The position numbers and the translations under genes are program-made. The notes below the pieces were generated by a model. It worked only from the letters and a program-made list of their open reading frames with translations, made no database searches and had not been told where the DNA came from. A stretch of 64,000 bases of DNA from Cymbomonas tetramitiformis (Eukaryota > Chlorophyta > Pyramimonadophyceae > Pyramimonadales > Pyramimonadaceae), in contig LGRX02025811.1 in NCBI GenBank assembly GCA_001247695.2, positions 1 through 64,000 of the forward strand, read 5' to 3'. This document shows, in pieces, positions 10,149 to 21,005 of this stretch (the first letter of the stretch is position 1; each line of letters begins with the position of its first letter).

Positions 10149-11247
10149 AGGCGAGTTCAAGCAGCTGTGCAGAGACTGCCTGATCGACCGGCGAGTCACC
10201 TCGCCAGACTCACCAGAAGGCAATGGGCTGACCGAGCGAGTGGTACGCACTATGAAGTTCTGCTTTAAGAAGCTTGCCTTGGAGAAGGGTCTCGATTATG
10301 AGTGGGATGAGCAGCTCTGGCCACTAGTGCTGAGCTATGATGCAGCACGCCAGGAGTCCACGGGGGTGGCGCCGTTCACCATGTTGTTTGCCCAAGAGGC
10401 AGTAGTGCCGCCTGATTTGAAACAGGCGCCCAGCATAGATTTTGGTGCTGAGGTCGAAGATGAGAAGGATGCCAGAGTCAAGGACCTCCACCAGAGAGCA
10501 CAGGTGGTGAGGCGACTGATGGTACACGCTGGTTGCAGCCTGGAGGTCGCACAGCATCGTGATACATTACATTATGAAGGGAGAAAAGGTGGGGGCTATG
10601 AGCCTAGTCCACACCAGTTTAAGGTGGGCGATTTCGTCTACATCAGGCAGAAGCCTGGCAGCGGCATGGAAGTCGCGACCAAATCTGCCATTCTGAAGCT
10701 GGTCAAGATACAGCGAGATGGTGTGGTGGTGCTTGAGGACGCCACCAAGTTAAGAGAGAAGAGCACCGTGCAGAGCATCGCGCCATGTCACCTACAGGTG
10801 AAGGACCAGTATGACTGCAGTGCAGCCGTTCCCAGTAAGCACCTAGCATGTGAAGTTTGCAGGAAGACTGATGGGGAAGCAGAGATGTTGTTGTGCGATG
10901 CATGCAAGAGGGGGTACCACTTGTGGTGTCTGACCCCAGCACTGGATGGAGTACCAGAAGGCGAGTGGCTATGTCCCAGGTGCTCAGGCACGGGGATGCA
11001 AGCCGCCAACGCTGAGGTGCAGACCCAGAAAGATGAGAGCCCTGGTGCCCTAGAGGACAGACTGGGCATGAAGGAGCAGCAATTGAATGAGAAGCTGTCT
11101 GCGGAGATGCGCCTGTTGCCAGCAGACGTGGGTCCCCGTCGGGTGGTGAAGGGAGACAAGTTTCAGCCTTGGCATGCCATCTCATCAAGGGACGGAGATG
11201 CTGTTGAAAGAGGAGGACATGTTCTTGGGCATGCCAGATCAGATTGA
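10099..11247 (+). CDS. Integrase C-terminal part followed by PHD finger
   Basis: Continues the integrase in the next frame from about 10147. The catalytic Glu is in NGLTERVVRTMK (about 10225), followed by the usual helix-rich stretch and a C-terminal module FKVGDFVYIRQ (about 10618). A complete PHD zinc finger follows (about 10845-10985): C-x2-C-x11-C-x2-C-x4-H-x2-C-x14-C-x2-C, with LLCDACKRGYHLWC at its centre. PHD fingers read histone H3 tails. Chromoviral Ty3/gypsy elements often carry a chromodomain at this position, so the PHD may play the same targeting role; this is inference. After the PHD come about 70 codons of charged linker, then the frame is lost near 11200. Confidence 0.88.
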   Translation: MSWLCLVRQQNAWWMFEGEFKQLCRDCLIDRRVTSPDSPEGNGLTERVVRTMKFCFKKLALEKGLDYEWDEQLWPLVLSYDAARQESTGVAPFTMLFAQEAVVPPDLKQAPSIDFGAEVEDEKDARVKDLHQRAQVVRRLMVHAGCSLEVAQHRDTLHYEGRKGGGYEPSPHQFKVGDFVYIRQKPGSGMEVATKSAILKLVKIQRDGVVVLEDATKLREKSTVQSIAPCHLQVKDQYDCSAAVPSKHLACEVCRKTDGEAEMLLCDACKRGYHLWCLTPALDGVPEGEWLCPRCSGTGMQAANAEVQTQKDESPGALEDRLGMKEQQLNEKLSAEMRLLPADVGPRRVVKGDKFQPWHAISSRDGDAVERGGHVLGHARSD

Positions 11248-12091
11248 TTGGGGAAGGCAGGGCAAGTTCTCTGAGGCTGTGCAGATCTTCATGCCAGGGC
11301 ATTGGAATGAGGGGCATCGCACGGTGCTGAGCAAGAAATATCGGGAACAGAAGGCCATGGCAAGGCATCTGAGGGATGCACCTCTTGTGCCTGCGTTGGC
11401 TGAAGAAGAAGTTGAAAGACGAGGGGAGCTGAGACACATGACTAAGGCTCAGGTGAGAGAAGCTAGCGCGCTGCAGTGGGGGCTTGAACTGGTTATCACA
11501 GTGCCCTCTGAGGTGAGGCGTTTGGCGACAGAGGTGGACTGGAAGTCCGTCGATGGCGTGTGGGACCCATGGGCAGGCACTGGGGTCATCAGTGAGGTGA
11601 TGGTGGAGCAATGGCCACAGTTGAGATTCATGAACAATGACTGGAACTCTCAGTTGGGTTGGTCTGAGGCGCATGACGCACTTCAGCCAGGTAATTATCG
11701 CATATGGAAGGAGAAGTATGGCGTTTGTGACGCAGTGGTGACTTCACCTTGGTTCGCAGCGCTGGATATCGCGTTTCCGTTGGCAGTAATGGCCAGTCGT
11801 GTGGTGGCGTGTGTCCACGTTCCATCTTATTACTTGACAGACATGACCGAGAGCAGGGCTGCGTACTTCAGACGATTGAGTCAGACAGGACGCTTGCATG
11901 TGATTGGGCATCTGGAACATGGACCTATTGGCCGCAGGTGTATGTGGGTCTTGGTGTTCAAGAATCCGCTGGTCAGAGCCAGAATGTTACAGGGTGGAGA
12001 AGGTGAAGGCATTGGTATGTTCACTTTCAGTTTGGGCAAGTTCATGGCAGATGGTGATACGACCCAGTATGCTGAACAAGCCCATATTTGA
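11174..12091 (+). CDS. Class I (Rossmann) methyltransferase-like C-terminal domain
   Basis: Last coding block, ending 37 bases before the 3' LTR. The N-terminal 110 codons are charged and unrecognised. A SAM-binding motif I-like DPWAGTGVISEVM (about 11566-11604) is followed by an acidic/Asn strand end MNNDWN. Further on is DAVVTSPWFAALD (about 11729-11767), at the spacing expected for motif IV (D/N/S-P-P-Y/F/W) of DNA amino-methyltransferases, then a hydrophobic strand VVACVHVPSYYL. The second Pro of motif IV is replaced by Trp. I see this as probably related to N6-adenine-type methyltransferases, but the family call is tentative. It could have lost activity or be an unrelated SAM-dependent enzyme. 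Confidence 0.55.
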   Translation: MPSHQGTEMLLKEEDMFLGMPDQIDWGRQGKFSEAVQIFMPGHWNEGHRTVLSKKYREQKAMARHLRDAPLVPALAEEEVERRGELRHMTKAQVREASALQWGLELVITVPSEVRRLATEVDWKSVDGVWDPWAGTGVISEVMVEQWPQLRFMNNDWNSQLGWSEAHDALQPGNYRIWKEKYGVCDAVVTSPWFAALDIAFPLAVMASRVVACVHVPSYYLTDMTESRAAYFRRLSQTGRLHVIGHLEHGPIGRRCMWVLVFKNPLVRARMLQGGEGEGIGMFTFSLGKFMADGDTTQYAEQAHI

Positions 12092-12118
12092 GTCGGTGCT
12101 ACTGCACGCAGCAGCTAC

Positions 12119-12128
12119 AGATGGGGGA
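12119..12128 (+). other. Polypurine tract
   Basis: A purine-rich run, agatggggga with one T, directly abuts the TG that begins the LTR. This is the position of the plus-strand primer in LTR retrotransposons and fixes the LTR start at 12129. Confidence 0.7.
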
Positions 12129-12872
12129 TGTTGGAAATCTGGGCTTGCATGTAAGAGTTCAGCGTTCGATATCAGGATATCAGAATTTTAAAAATTTTGT
12201 AGCTCTACGATCTTATGCTGTGTTGAGAATTGCTCGAACAGTTACCGGCACCAGTGAATATTAATGACGCTTATGACCAGCCGCGAGTGTTAAGTTTGCT
12301 TGATTCCGAGAATGTTCGTACCATCATATGCACGCGTTTGCGACAGCTGTAACAAACGCCGGCTTCTCATGGTACCGCGCCGGGTTTGTTCAGCTGGTGA
12401 CACGCATGACAGTGGTGACAGCATGACAGGCTTTGCGAAGATGACCATCTGTGAGATGCAGACTTGTCAGAGAAGATATGGTCACCATCAAATGACCAGG
12501 GAATGATAAGATGAAGATGGCAGTGACTCCTTTGCCGCTGACGTGTCAGTCAGAATGCGGTAAACGGTAACATTGTTAGAGCTGGCATGGAATAATGACT
12601 TTCCATTGGCCAGATGAAGATTTAAGGGCTAGAACCCGTTACAGTTTTGGGAAATGTGACAGAGCATTGAGATATAAGTAGGCTCTGACCGGAGGTCAGG
12701 CTAGTGGACTCATTTTTGTTTTGCCTTCGCAAGTACTAGGTGGCTGTTCGCGTGCCAGTGCTAGAGTGCTAAGACAGTTCTGCTCACAGCTTTTGTACAC
12801 AATAATTCGTATTTTGTGGTTATAATATCAATTTTGACGGATATATTTTACTGCTGTTTTCATACTTTTTCA
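12129..12872 (+). repeat. 3' LTR, 744 bp
   Basis: Begins TGTTGG and ends TTTTTCA, giving the expected TG..CA ends. It follows a polypurine tract, and its first 217 bases recur at 12873. A TATA-like atataag lies near 12671-12678. The 5' LTR is outside the window, so LTR divergence cannot be read. Confidence 0.85.
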
Positions 12873-13089
12873 TGTTGGAAATCTGGGCTTGCATGTAAGA
12901 GTTCAGCGTTCGATATCAGGATATCAGAATTTTAAAAATTTTGTAGCTCTACGATCTTATGCTGTGTTGAGAATTGCTCGAACAGTTACCAGCACCAGTG
13001 AATGTTAATGACGTTTACGACCAGTCGCGAGTGTTAAGTTCGTTCGATTCCGAGAATGTTTGTACCATCATATGCACGCGTTTGCGACA
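12873..13089 (+). repeat. Truncated second LTR copy in direct tandem
   Basis: Matches 12129-12345 over 217 bases with nine differences, all transitions and all in the last 100 bases. Similarity stops abruptly after tttgcgaca. It abuts the complete LTR with no spacer or target duplication between them. Confidence 0.85.
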
Positions 13090-15979
13090 ATGCCATAAAA
13101 TTGTACCAATAAATAGTGTAAAAACAAATTTTAGGCCGAGCGACTGGGAGGGGGTGCTTACCCCAAGGGCAGAATATGTTTCAGGGGTATCGTTCTAGAA
13201 CCTCTGATACCCCCGCTATCAATCCTCCGAAGCTCGCTTAGAGAGGTTCTGATATACGATCCGGGTTAGGGCTTATGAATGATCGTCATAGATTCTTTTT
13301 TCCGCATGACATCGATACCGTTGACTTATACTTGGGGAAATTGTGAAGTTCACAACTTTGGGTTGCCAGTGTTAATTCTTCCACAGTTCGGGACGAAATC
13401 CATCCTGAGTACGGGGTATGGACTAATGTTCAAATCGGGGTTATATCTTGAAAGTCGTGGATTCAGAATCATACCGAATGACATAAGTCATTTCCACCAC
13501 ATGACACCCAGCTGAAATTTATTTACAGTCAGCGACTCCGGCCATACAGTCAGTGATTCTGACCAATGATGTCCGTAAATGACTCCACGCGATATTTTGG
13601 ACATCTCAATCGGCAATTCAAATTGTGGACGAGAAACGAGTCAGGACTGACGTAAGCACACGCTGCAAAGCTTTGTGTCGAAAGGCATCATTGGAATCGT
13701 AATTAGATTCGATTCAGAGGTGAATGCATTTACGTTTAAATTAGAACATTTTAAAATTGGATCTACAAAAATAGGACAATTCCATCCACGTGTAAGTTAC
13801 ATATTGATTTATAGACAGCACTCAGAACTTACACTTTGAGGAGACGCGTGTTCGGAAGATGACGATGGCATGGGTTCCGAAAACTATGATTGCATCAGCG
13901 TATCTGGGACTTGTGTCGCTCAATTTCGAGGTCATTAGATGAAAGCAGATTCAAGCCGTTGGTCACAAATATTTATCCCAATAAAATGAATTAATACAAC
14001 GTCATCTCGGATATTTGTCGCTGACAGGTTTCTTGCGTTTTTAGTGGTGGTACAGATTCCGGTGTCCAACAGTGCATACAGGTCAGATCCCGAAGGTCTT
14101 TGAGATGGAATCATTGGCGGTCGACCAATCGTTTCCGCGAACAATGAAATATATTTGGTTTAACATCCTTTCTCGTGCAGTTCACGCCATCAAGCTCACT
14201 GCTGTTCTTTGCTTTCACAGGGTTGTCGTGCCTGCTTTTCAACCAACGCCCGTTTCATTTTTTATGAGGCTGCTCCTGTGAAAGTTTTAGCAGCCTTCGC
14301 ATTGAGGTTGCTTATTGTGTTCTGTCGCGCGAGGGTTGTGCGGGGAGGCAAGCATCCGTAACAGCAAGCGCACACAGTCTCACTGGGCTATTTGCTGGGT
14401 TTGTGTAGGGATGTTTGCGAAGGCGCTTATTTTTCTCAGCTGCAGTCCACAACGAAGTACACCATTCCGGATCTTCTGACAAACGCACCGCACACCCGTC
14501 TTGCTGTGCACCATGTTCCCAACGTATAAATCTGGGGATACTTCACTATTTGCGCTGCCTTCGCGACGCCAGTTCGGAATATTAAGCTCGCTGTAATGAA
14601 AAGACAGTGAGGAATCCGCATCGAAACTCGAAAAATACAGAATGTTTTTTCAACTGTTTAGATCAGTTTTGTGTTTTCTTTCACGATTTGGTTGTCACCC
14701 GTCCTATCGAATCTATCACGCGTTTGCACGCTATCTATTAAAATCTCGCGATATTTTCGGGGGCTTCTTTGTGATGGAATAGCGCATCCATGAGGGAAAC
14801 GAATATAATGTTGATATATCTTTATATTCGGAATTCCCACTGCCCCCATGATTCCATCCTGATTTCACCGAAATATTCGCGATTTGCGTCTCTTGAAATA
14901 TGCGACTTGTAATAAAGATGCGGCGTTTGCCTACAGGGTTCCCGTGTCTATGAGGTTCCCCCCACTGCACTCCCTTGCTCGGGAATTCGTTTCTCGCTAT
15001 TGAGAGCCCCATCCCCCTCCGGAAATGGCGTGTGTCGGCCACGACGTCGATCTAGCCTTCCTGGGTCTACCGCCAACACAGGGGGTTACGCGGCTGTGGG
15101 GCACCCAGCGTACCAGTGGAGAGAGGTCCTACAACTCTTCGAGGTCAGTTTTCGGCAACGGCCAAATAGCCGCACCCTTCACCTGGGCGCGCGCGTGTGG
15201 CACAAGCCGATGCGGACTCATACCGGGCCTGACCAAATCTTGGCATGCTGCCATAGTTAAAGTCTTCAGTGGGAGCTTGTGTGTCATCTTGGGAAGAGAT
15301 GGGCCGGGTCCACGCTCTGCTGCCATTGGCTACTGAAAATGGTGTTAGAGTTGGCATCCGTTCTGGACGGGGCCAGCACGTGTTTACTTTGACGCGGACG
15401 ATGCAAGGGAGCGCACTCTTGTAAACGGCTCCCTCATGCGCTGTTACCTGGAGGCGTCCGTGTGGCATCTATAGCATGCAGGCAGTTTGCGTTTCCAACG
15501 GGTGATTATCTTAGGCCGCTGTTGCGTGAACATTTGGCTGCTTCTCGTATTTTGTGGGCATGCGTGTGGCTTCGAACCACTTGACCAATCCTATTCGGCC
15601 GCTCGGAACACCCGCGCCGGGAATCAAAACCTTCCGCATCCACTTCAGGGCACAAACCCAGCCTGTGAGGGACGATATGGAAAACGAGACACGGAGTGCG
15701 CTCCTACTCCTCTACGCTGAGCCTCCCTTGTAGAACCATACCCTGGCGTTCCCCGTGATCACCCCTCGCCCGCACCCAAACGCCACCCACACCACACTCC
15801 TCGCTTTCCCTAGAGTCGTGCACCATGCCACCCAACCAGGCCCCGCTGACCCCCAAGAAGCCCCCTCCACATGCCTGAGGTTCGTGCAGTAGATGTGAAT
15901 GCGCCGAAGCCAGTGGTGGCGCCGTGAGCGGCCTCCAAGGCTCCGCATCAACGGACAGCTGGGTGCGTGTCGCGCCAGC
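13090..15979. other. No gene recognised
   Basis: AT-richer sequence with only short chance frames. A short hairpin (ggggtatc ... gatacccc) is present near 13185-13210. I see no protein motif, RNA gene or clear repeat. Confidence 0.5.
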
Positions 15980-16490
15980 GCGCGCGTCTGTGTCGTGGCT
16001 TTGGTCGCGCGCCTCGCTCGGGGCACCGCCAGCGCTCTGGCTGTGGTCTAGCGCCTCGCTCGGGTCACCGCCAGCGCTCTGACCGTCGCCGTGCACCTCA
16101 CAAGGGGCTGCGCCGGTGCCATGGCTGTGCTCGCGGGGCTCGCTAGGGCTATGGCTATGGGTGGGCCTCGCGCCAGGGCATATGTAGCGCATGCCCGCGC
16201 CATGCTTGCTACTGCGCGCCCCGCTAGGGACGGCACTCGCACCGTAGCCGTGCGCTTCGCTCTGGGCAGCGCTTGCGCTGTGGCCGTCGTCGCGCGCCTC
16301 GCTCGAGGCATCGCTCGTGCCGTGGCCGTGCGCCTTGCTCAGAGCAGCGCCGATGTGGTTGCGCGCCTCGCTAGGGGCAGCGCCAGTGCCGTGCCTGTGG
16401 CCGCGTGCCTCGCTCAGAGCGGCGCAGATGTGGCCGCGCGCCTCGCTAGGGGCAGTGCATGTGCTGTGGTTGTGGCCGCGTGGGTTCCCC
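15980..16490. repeat. GC-rich degenerate minisatellite
   Basis: Irregular units of roughly 36-48 bases built on gcgcctcgctaggggcagcg-like sequence. Because the units are mostly multiples of three and lack stops, long frames open on both strands. The minus-strand 365-codon frame (16801-15704), with a PSEARGH-like repeat, is most likely a by-product of the repeat. Confidence 0.7.
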
Positions 16491-16771
16491 CCACTGTAGA
16501 GGATCAAAAGCCGACGTGGATACTGATTGCTCTCCTTGCAATGGGACATGCAGTGGAGCCAGGATTCATGGGATCTCTGACCTTCCCAAATCAAATGTAG
16601 ACATCGATCGGCCACGAAGCGGCCCTGAGGGCACATCGCACGCACATTCCTCGATGTGCTTTCCCGATGAGCATACGCAGGCGAGAATACTTGCCCGCAT
16701 GATGTGCTCCGGCGCAGCAAGCATTTAGAGATACGGCCCGGGTAGAGCTCGAGTGTAGTTGTAGAAGCTCC

Positions 16772-16918
16772 CGGCGCGCAGGGGCTTACTTTGGGTCTCA
16801 CGGTGCACCTTCGGCGCGCAGGGGCTTGCTGTGGGCCTCACGGTGCACCGTTCGGCGCACAGGGGCTTGCTTTGGGCCTCACGATGCACCTTCGGCGCGT
16901 AGGGGCTTTACTTTGGGC
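16772..16918. repeat. Tandem repeat, about 38 bp x 4
   Basis: Four units of ggcgcgcaggggcttgcttt followed by gggcctcacggtgcacc-like sequence, with a few substitutions between units. Confidence 0.8.
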
Positions 16919-17584
16919 TAGCACGCTGAAGACCAACTGCCAGCATTCAGCATTCAAAGCTAGACCGGCTGCATGCGCATCCTGCATCAGGGCAGGGGGG
17001 CGCTCCGTCCAAAGCCACCCATCTCAGCATGCATACTCGGCATGGTAGTGAGGGGGATTCGTCGGGTTGCGTACCCCAGGGTGTGCTCCCAAGCCACGTG
17101 CGGATCGCTCAGCACGCTCGATCTTCCAGGGTGGGGGCAAGCATGGCAGGCAATCTTTCAGCAGACAACACCATCCGTTGATCACGAGGCGCCCGATGAG
17201 GCAACGGCGGGCGCACCTGATGGATGGCATGCATCGGCCCAGCCTGCAGAGGCTTCTCGGCTGCACAGACCCTAAGCAGCACGCGCACTGCCTCGAGGCC
17301 GCCTACCCACACCGTGCGGCGCCAGGCACACTTGACGAAGTCAGCCCAATCGTCACCCCATAGGAAGAATCGACATGTAGGTACAGGCCCGGGCCGTGAC
17401 ATGATACCCCAAACACGACATGAGAAGCGGCAAGGCCCGAAGGCGCGTTGCACCCGCCAAGTGCTTGTGCAACAGTGCCCAACCCGTGAGCACGGCGGGG
17501 CGAAGGACTGTTGCACATCTAGATGCCCCACAGGCGCATCCGGGCCAAACTGCACTCCAGGAGCGCGGAACTGGAATGAGCCAC
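16919..17584. other. No gene recognised
   Basis: GC-rich sequence with overlapping short frames on both strands and no recognisable motif. Confidence 0.45.
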
Positions 17585-17794
17585 TTGCTCACACAGACAC
17601 ACAGACACACACACAGACACACACACAGAATCTTCTGTGGTTACGGGTTGCCAAAGGAGTCAGTCCAAGGATAAACACACACACAGAAGTGTGTGTTTTA
17701 ATCCTTTGATGCCCGGCGTGGGTACATAGTGCAGACGGTCTTCTGTGGCTACGGGGTGCTAAAGGAGTCGGTCCAAGGATAAGCACACATATAG
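17585..17794 (+). repeat. CA-rich microsatellite plus two copies of a dispersed 3'-tail repeat
   Basis: A (CACAGA)-type run (17589-17630) leads into a unit tcttctgtggttacgggttg...gtccaaggataaacacac (17631-17685). A fuller second copy follows (17701-17794), beginning with tttgatgcccggcgtgggta. The same sequence lies on the opposite strand at 37279-37370, where it forms the 3' end of a non-LTR element. The shared end plus CA-rich tail suggests these are 3' ends of one retroposon family. A weak further match begins near 18122. Confidence 0.7.
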
Positions 17795-18398
17795 TCGGCC
17801 AATCACTAACAGTGTGCGAAATGGTTTGATCCTCTGAGCAGGATACGACGGCAGCTTTCTCTGCTGCCGATACCTCTTTCTTGAGATTTGTCACCAAAGG
17901 AAGTCCAAACCCATTAAGACACGCATATGTGCATTTGTGAGGCGGGTCAGGTGAACCCGCTTTCGCAACAGGCGTTGAGGCGTGGCGGCTTGGTGTCTGC
18001 AGGGAAGGGTGGGGGAAGGGGTGGGGGCTCGGATCACGTGTAGACACACACGAGCGGCCTTGTTCTCCACACAGCCCTGGCGGCTCCAGGTTTATATCCC
18101 GAAGTTCATGCAAGAACTCTTGATCCCGGGTGTGGGTACGACACAGTGCAGCTCAATAGGATTTCTCGGACACACTGCTATCTAGGATATCGATTGTCTG
18201 TTCATTGGCACAATTCCAGGCATGCACAGTCGCATTCGGTGCTTCTTCGGCTAAAGTGGCTTCCCACACACCCGCAGCCGGCACTCCTCTGGCTGAGGCT
18301 GAGGCCGAGGTTGTGGATGATGTGTTCTTCACTCAGGCTGAAACTAATAGTTTAGCAGCTCATGTTACTGCTGCAACCAACAAAACCAGCAATACAGT
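17795..18398. other. No gene recognised
   Basis: Apart from a degenerate copy of the tail repeat near 18122-18145 (gatcccgggtgtgggtac), I see nothing that can be assigned. A plus-strand frame at 18205-18555 overlaps the last PPR exon on the opposite strand and is treated as its shadow. Confidence 0.45.
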
Positions 18399-19529
18399 TC
18401 AGGATAAGCCGCAATATATGCCCTGTCGTGGTGAACCACCTATCCCTAGGAAGGGAGCGGGAGGCTCGAGAGAAGCAGAGGGCACTGCCAGTCTTGCGAG
18501 CAGATTAGGCAGTGAAGGCGTACTCGAAACACCGTCCGCTTTCATCTCGGAGTAATAGTGCAGAGCTCGCGAGCGCTCATTTCCTTCCTGCCCCCCATAC
18601 ATCCCTTCAATGAGGAAGCGTCGGGAACCCTAGTGAGCACTTACAGCTAGAGAGGGTGCGCAGTGAAGACAAGGCACAAGAGGGGGGCTGAGGCTAGGCC
18701 TACCTGCAGACAGGCTTGAAAGAGGGCATGGTATGCTGCAGGAGTTGCAGGTACACCCTTCTGCCGCATCTCCCTGTCAAACGTACCGCAATGGAACAGC
18801 ACCACGTTACTCCACGAATACTTGGCAATCGTTCAAATGTAGAGTTGGCGCGTCTCTGGAAGGGACGAGCTGCCACAGAAGCCTCCTTGATACAAGACTG
18901 ACCTGCACGACAGCTGGGCGCCCTGAGCCTAAACCCCAGTATCTTTCTACTATCCAAGAGAGCGAACTTCGAATATGTTACAGTTCGGTTTTGTGATTCA
19001 ATATCATCGCAAGAACAGAAAATAGAAAATACGCACCCATAAAGCTCGAACGCGAGTTGCTGCTGAGATGAACTCGCGCAGCTTTTGAGTAGAATCTCGT
19101 AGGTGTTCGTATCGAAGGCAATGTGCTTAGCCCGCATAGTCTCATATACCCCGGCGGCAGTGTCCCAGAACTCTCCCTGCTTGGCACATACATACCACCT
19201 GGCCTCGAATATTATTCGAGCTGCATATAACAAAAGAACACTGCAAGGCTGGTAACACTGAAACACTGCTAAGAATGCCGATACAATCCATAGTGCTCGC
19301 TGGAAACGTTGTGGCAACCACTGCCATATATGCTTAGCACAGACCTCCGTATACCTTCATGAAAGATGCTGCCTGAACACTTACTGCTTGATTGTAGGTC
19401 TAGCTTGAGGGATGACCTATGTGGGAGGCAGGCACAACACCTTGTGACACGCTGCAAGAAGCTCATTAAAGACTTCTGTACTTGGGGGCTTCCCAGAGGA
19501 GTCTGCCGCTTTGTACTTGACAAGTGCGC
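18399..19529 (-). CDS. Pentatricopeptide repeat (PPR) protein, four exons seen, 5' incomplete
   Basis: Exons on the minus strand are 19529-19441, 19176-19037, 18773-18704 and 18587 to a stop at 18399-18401 (or an earlier splice). Phases agree at each junction: 0/0 across 19441|19176, 2/2 across 19037|18773, 0/0 across 18704|18587. Joined, they read as consecutive degenerate 35-residue PPR units: EVFNELLAACHK continuing into GEFWDTAAGVYETMRAK; TNTYEILLKSC with AFELY continuing into GEMRQKGVPATPAAYHALF; then ALHYYSEMKADGV. PPR proteins bind RNA and mostly act in organelle RNA processing; the target is unknown here. Each intron starts with GT and ends with AG. Exons further right, including the start and any transit peptide, were not found. 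Confidence 0.8.
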
Positions 19530-20729
19530 CTGTTATTAGGGCACGAAGTAGGAAAGCGATGTAAGATGTAGTATGACAGCTCTTTGTGCCCTTCGAATTG
19601 CGAGAAACCGTGGCATAGTCTTGACTGCAAGCGATAAGGAACATGCTGAAGGGCTCACTCCTGAGCAACTGCTTTACCACAATCTTTTACAGAAGTTCAA
19701 GGCAATAGAGCAGGCTGCATCGCCCCTAGTTCAGATAGCCTAGGGTCCAGTGGGCACTGAAATAATCTCCACCAAACACAAATCTGTAGTTTCTAAAGAG
19801 GAGAGGCCTCCCAAAGTGGGCCCTAGTGCAAGAACGCTCAGAAAGCTGCGAGCATCCGTAGTCAAAACGCCGCTAGTCGAGAGGCTATACAGGAAGTTTT
19901 CATGAATTTGCGTTGTAAAAAAGAAAGTGTAAAAGGAGGAGGAGCTTCCACCTTCGCCCAGTCCTGTTGCGCTGCCGCTGCCGTTGCGTCTTCATCTACC
20001 TATTTGAGAGGTGGAAACACTATTGCCGCTCATCGAGTATGCGCGCCCAATTGAAGCATCTCCACCTTTACAGCAAAGGCACGCAAGGATGAAAACCGCT
20101 CACTCACTCACGCGAGTACCCAAAGCTTTCGGTATAGGTTTACTCGTCGTAAAAGAAAAGGACATGCCTCGACGTTCCCAGGCCTTCTCTCGTAAGCTAC
20201 GCAACACACGCGAAACTCTGAAAAGGAATCGTGTAAGAAATGCCCACATGGCACCTGTGGGAGGGAACAAATGACCATCTAGGACATATCGTCGCATAAT
20301 GCCATTTCTATGAATCAAATGCATTTTTTAAATACGATTTCATATGGGGACGACTGTGTTGCAACTTTTGCATGTTGTGGAATTTTTATGTGCGGCTTCT
20401 GACTGCACATATCTGCGATTTTGTGAAAAATATAGCCGTTGGCCACTCAAAACTAAAATTAGCAAAATCCGTCAACATATCGGCAAATTTTTATCAGTAT
20501 TTCATGTAATCGTTTAACCAGTCGAAGCTTTAAGATTTGCATGTTACAGAATTTTCGTAAAGTGATTAAATCGTGTGTAAATGGCGGTCAAAGGCAAAAG
20601 TCAACGAAAAACTAGCCGTTGGGGGAATTCCTAGATGGTCATTTTACCCCCCCTCTAGGTGCCATGTGCCGCCACTGTCTATCATCTATATTCAAGCGCA
20701 ATCACTAGATCACTATATTTTCAACCCAG
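19530..20729. other. No gene recognised; may hold upstream PPR exons
   Basis: Short frames occur on both strands (20011-20274 +, 20324-20100 -) without a motif I can name. The 5' exons of the minus-strand PPR gene are expected in or beyond this stretch. Confidence 0.4.
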
Positions 20730-20738
20730 TATTGGAAC

Positions 20739-21005
20739 GGAATTATATTATTCTGGGAGCAAATTTTGATTGTTTCCGGAACAATTAACTTTGGATTTCC
20801 CCCGTAACAATGAATTTTGGCTACGGGAAAGCATATGTAGGGTTTAGTGTTAGGGTTTCAGGGTGCCTGGCTACTGGATATCCCCATAAACTCTCACTAA
20901 ACCCTAAATATACCTGTCCGTAGCCAAAATTCATTGTTACGGGGAAAATCAAAAGTTAATTGTTCCGGAAACAATCAAAATTTGCTCCCGGAAAAATTAA
21001 AACCT
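20739..21005. mobile_element. Foldback/MITE-like element with long terminal inverted repeats
   Basis: Left arm (about 20751-20850) and right arm (about 20905-20993) are near-perfect reverse complements over about 90 bases, for example ctgggagcaaattttgattg against its complement at 20972-20991. Similarity fades outwards over some 12 more bases each side. A 9-bp direct repeat, tattggaac, flanks it at 20730-20738 and 21006-21014, as expected for a target-site duplication of the Mutator-type length. It has no coding capacity. Telomere-like agggttt motifs occur near the loop. Confidence 0.8.

Larger units (their letters stand above)
1..12872 (+). mobile_element. Ty3/gypsy-type LTR retrotransposon with DNA methyltransferase, PHD and second methyltransferase-like domains
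   Basis: Domain order on + is gag-like region, aspartic protease, membrane-spanning region, reverse transcriptase, RNase H, C5-cytosine DNA methyltransferase, integrase, PHD finger, methyltransferase-like domain, polypurine tract, 3' LTR. RT-RNase H before integrase is the Ty3/gypsy order. The 5' LTR and primer-binding site lie left of the window, since the first reading frame is already open at base 2. The coding region changes frame near 7560, 8380, 10145 and 11200 and has in-frame stops at 8592-8594 and 9162-9164. The copy is therefore probably inactive unless some of these are sequence errors or recoding sites. Confidence 0.93.

Noticed and set aside
15704..16801. Minus-strand 365-codon frame with a PSEARGH-like repeat
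   Set aside because: The frame follows from a minisatellite that is open on both strands; no domain and no splice context.
18205..18555. Plus-strand 116-codon frame
   Set aside because: Overlaps the last PPR exon in antisense; the PPR exon has matching splice phase and repeat pattern.
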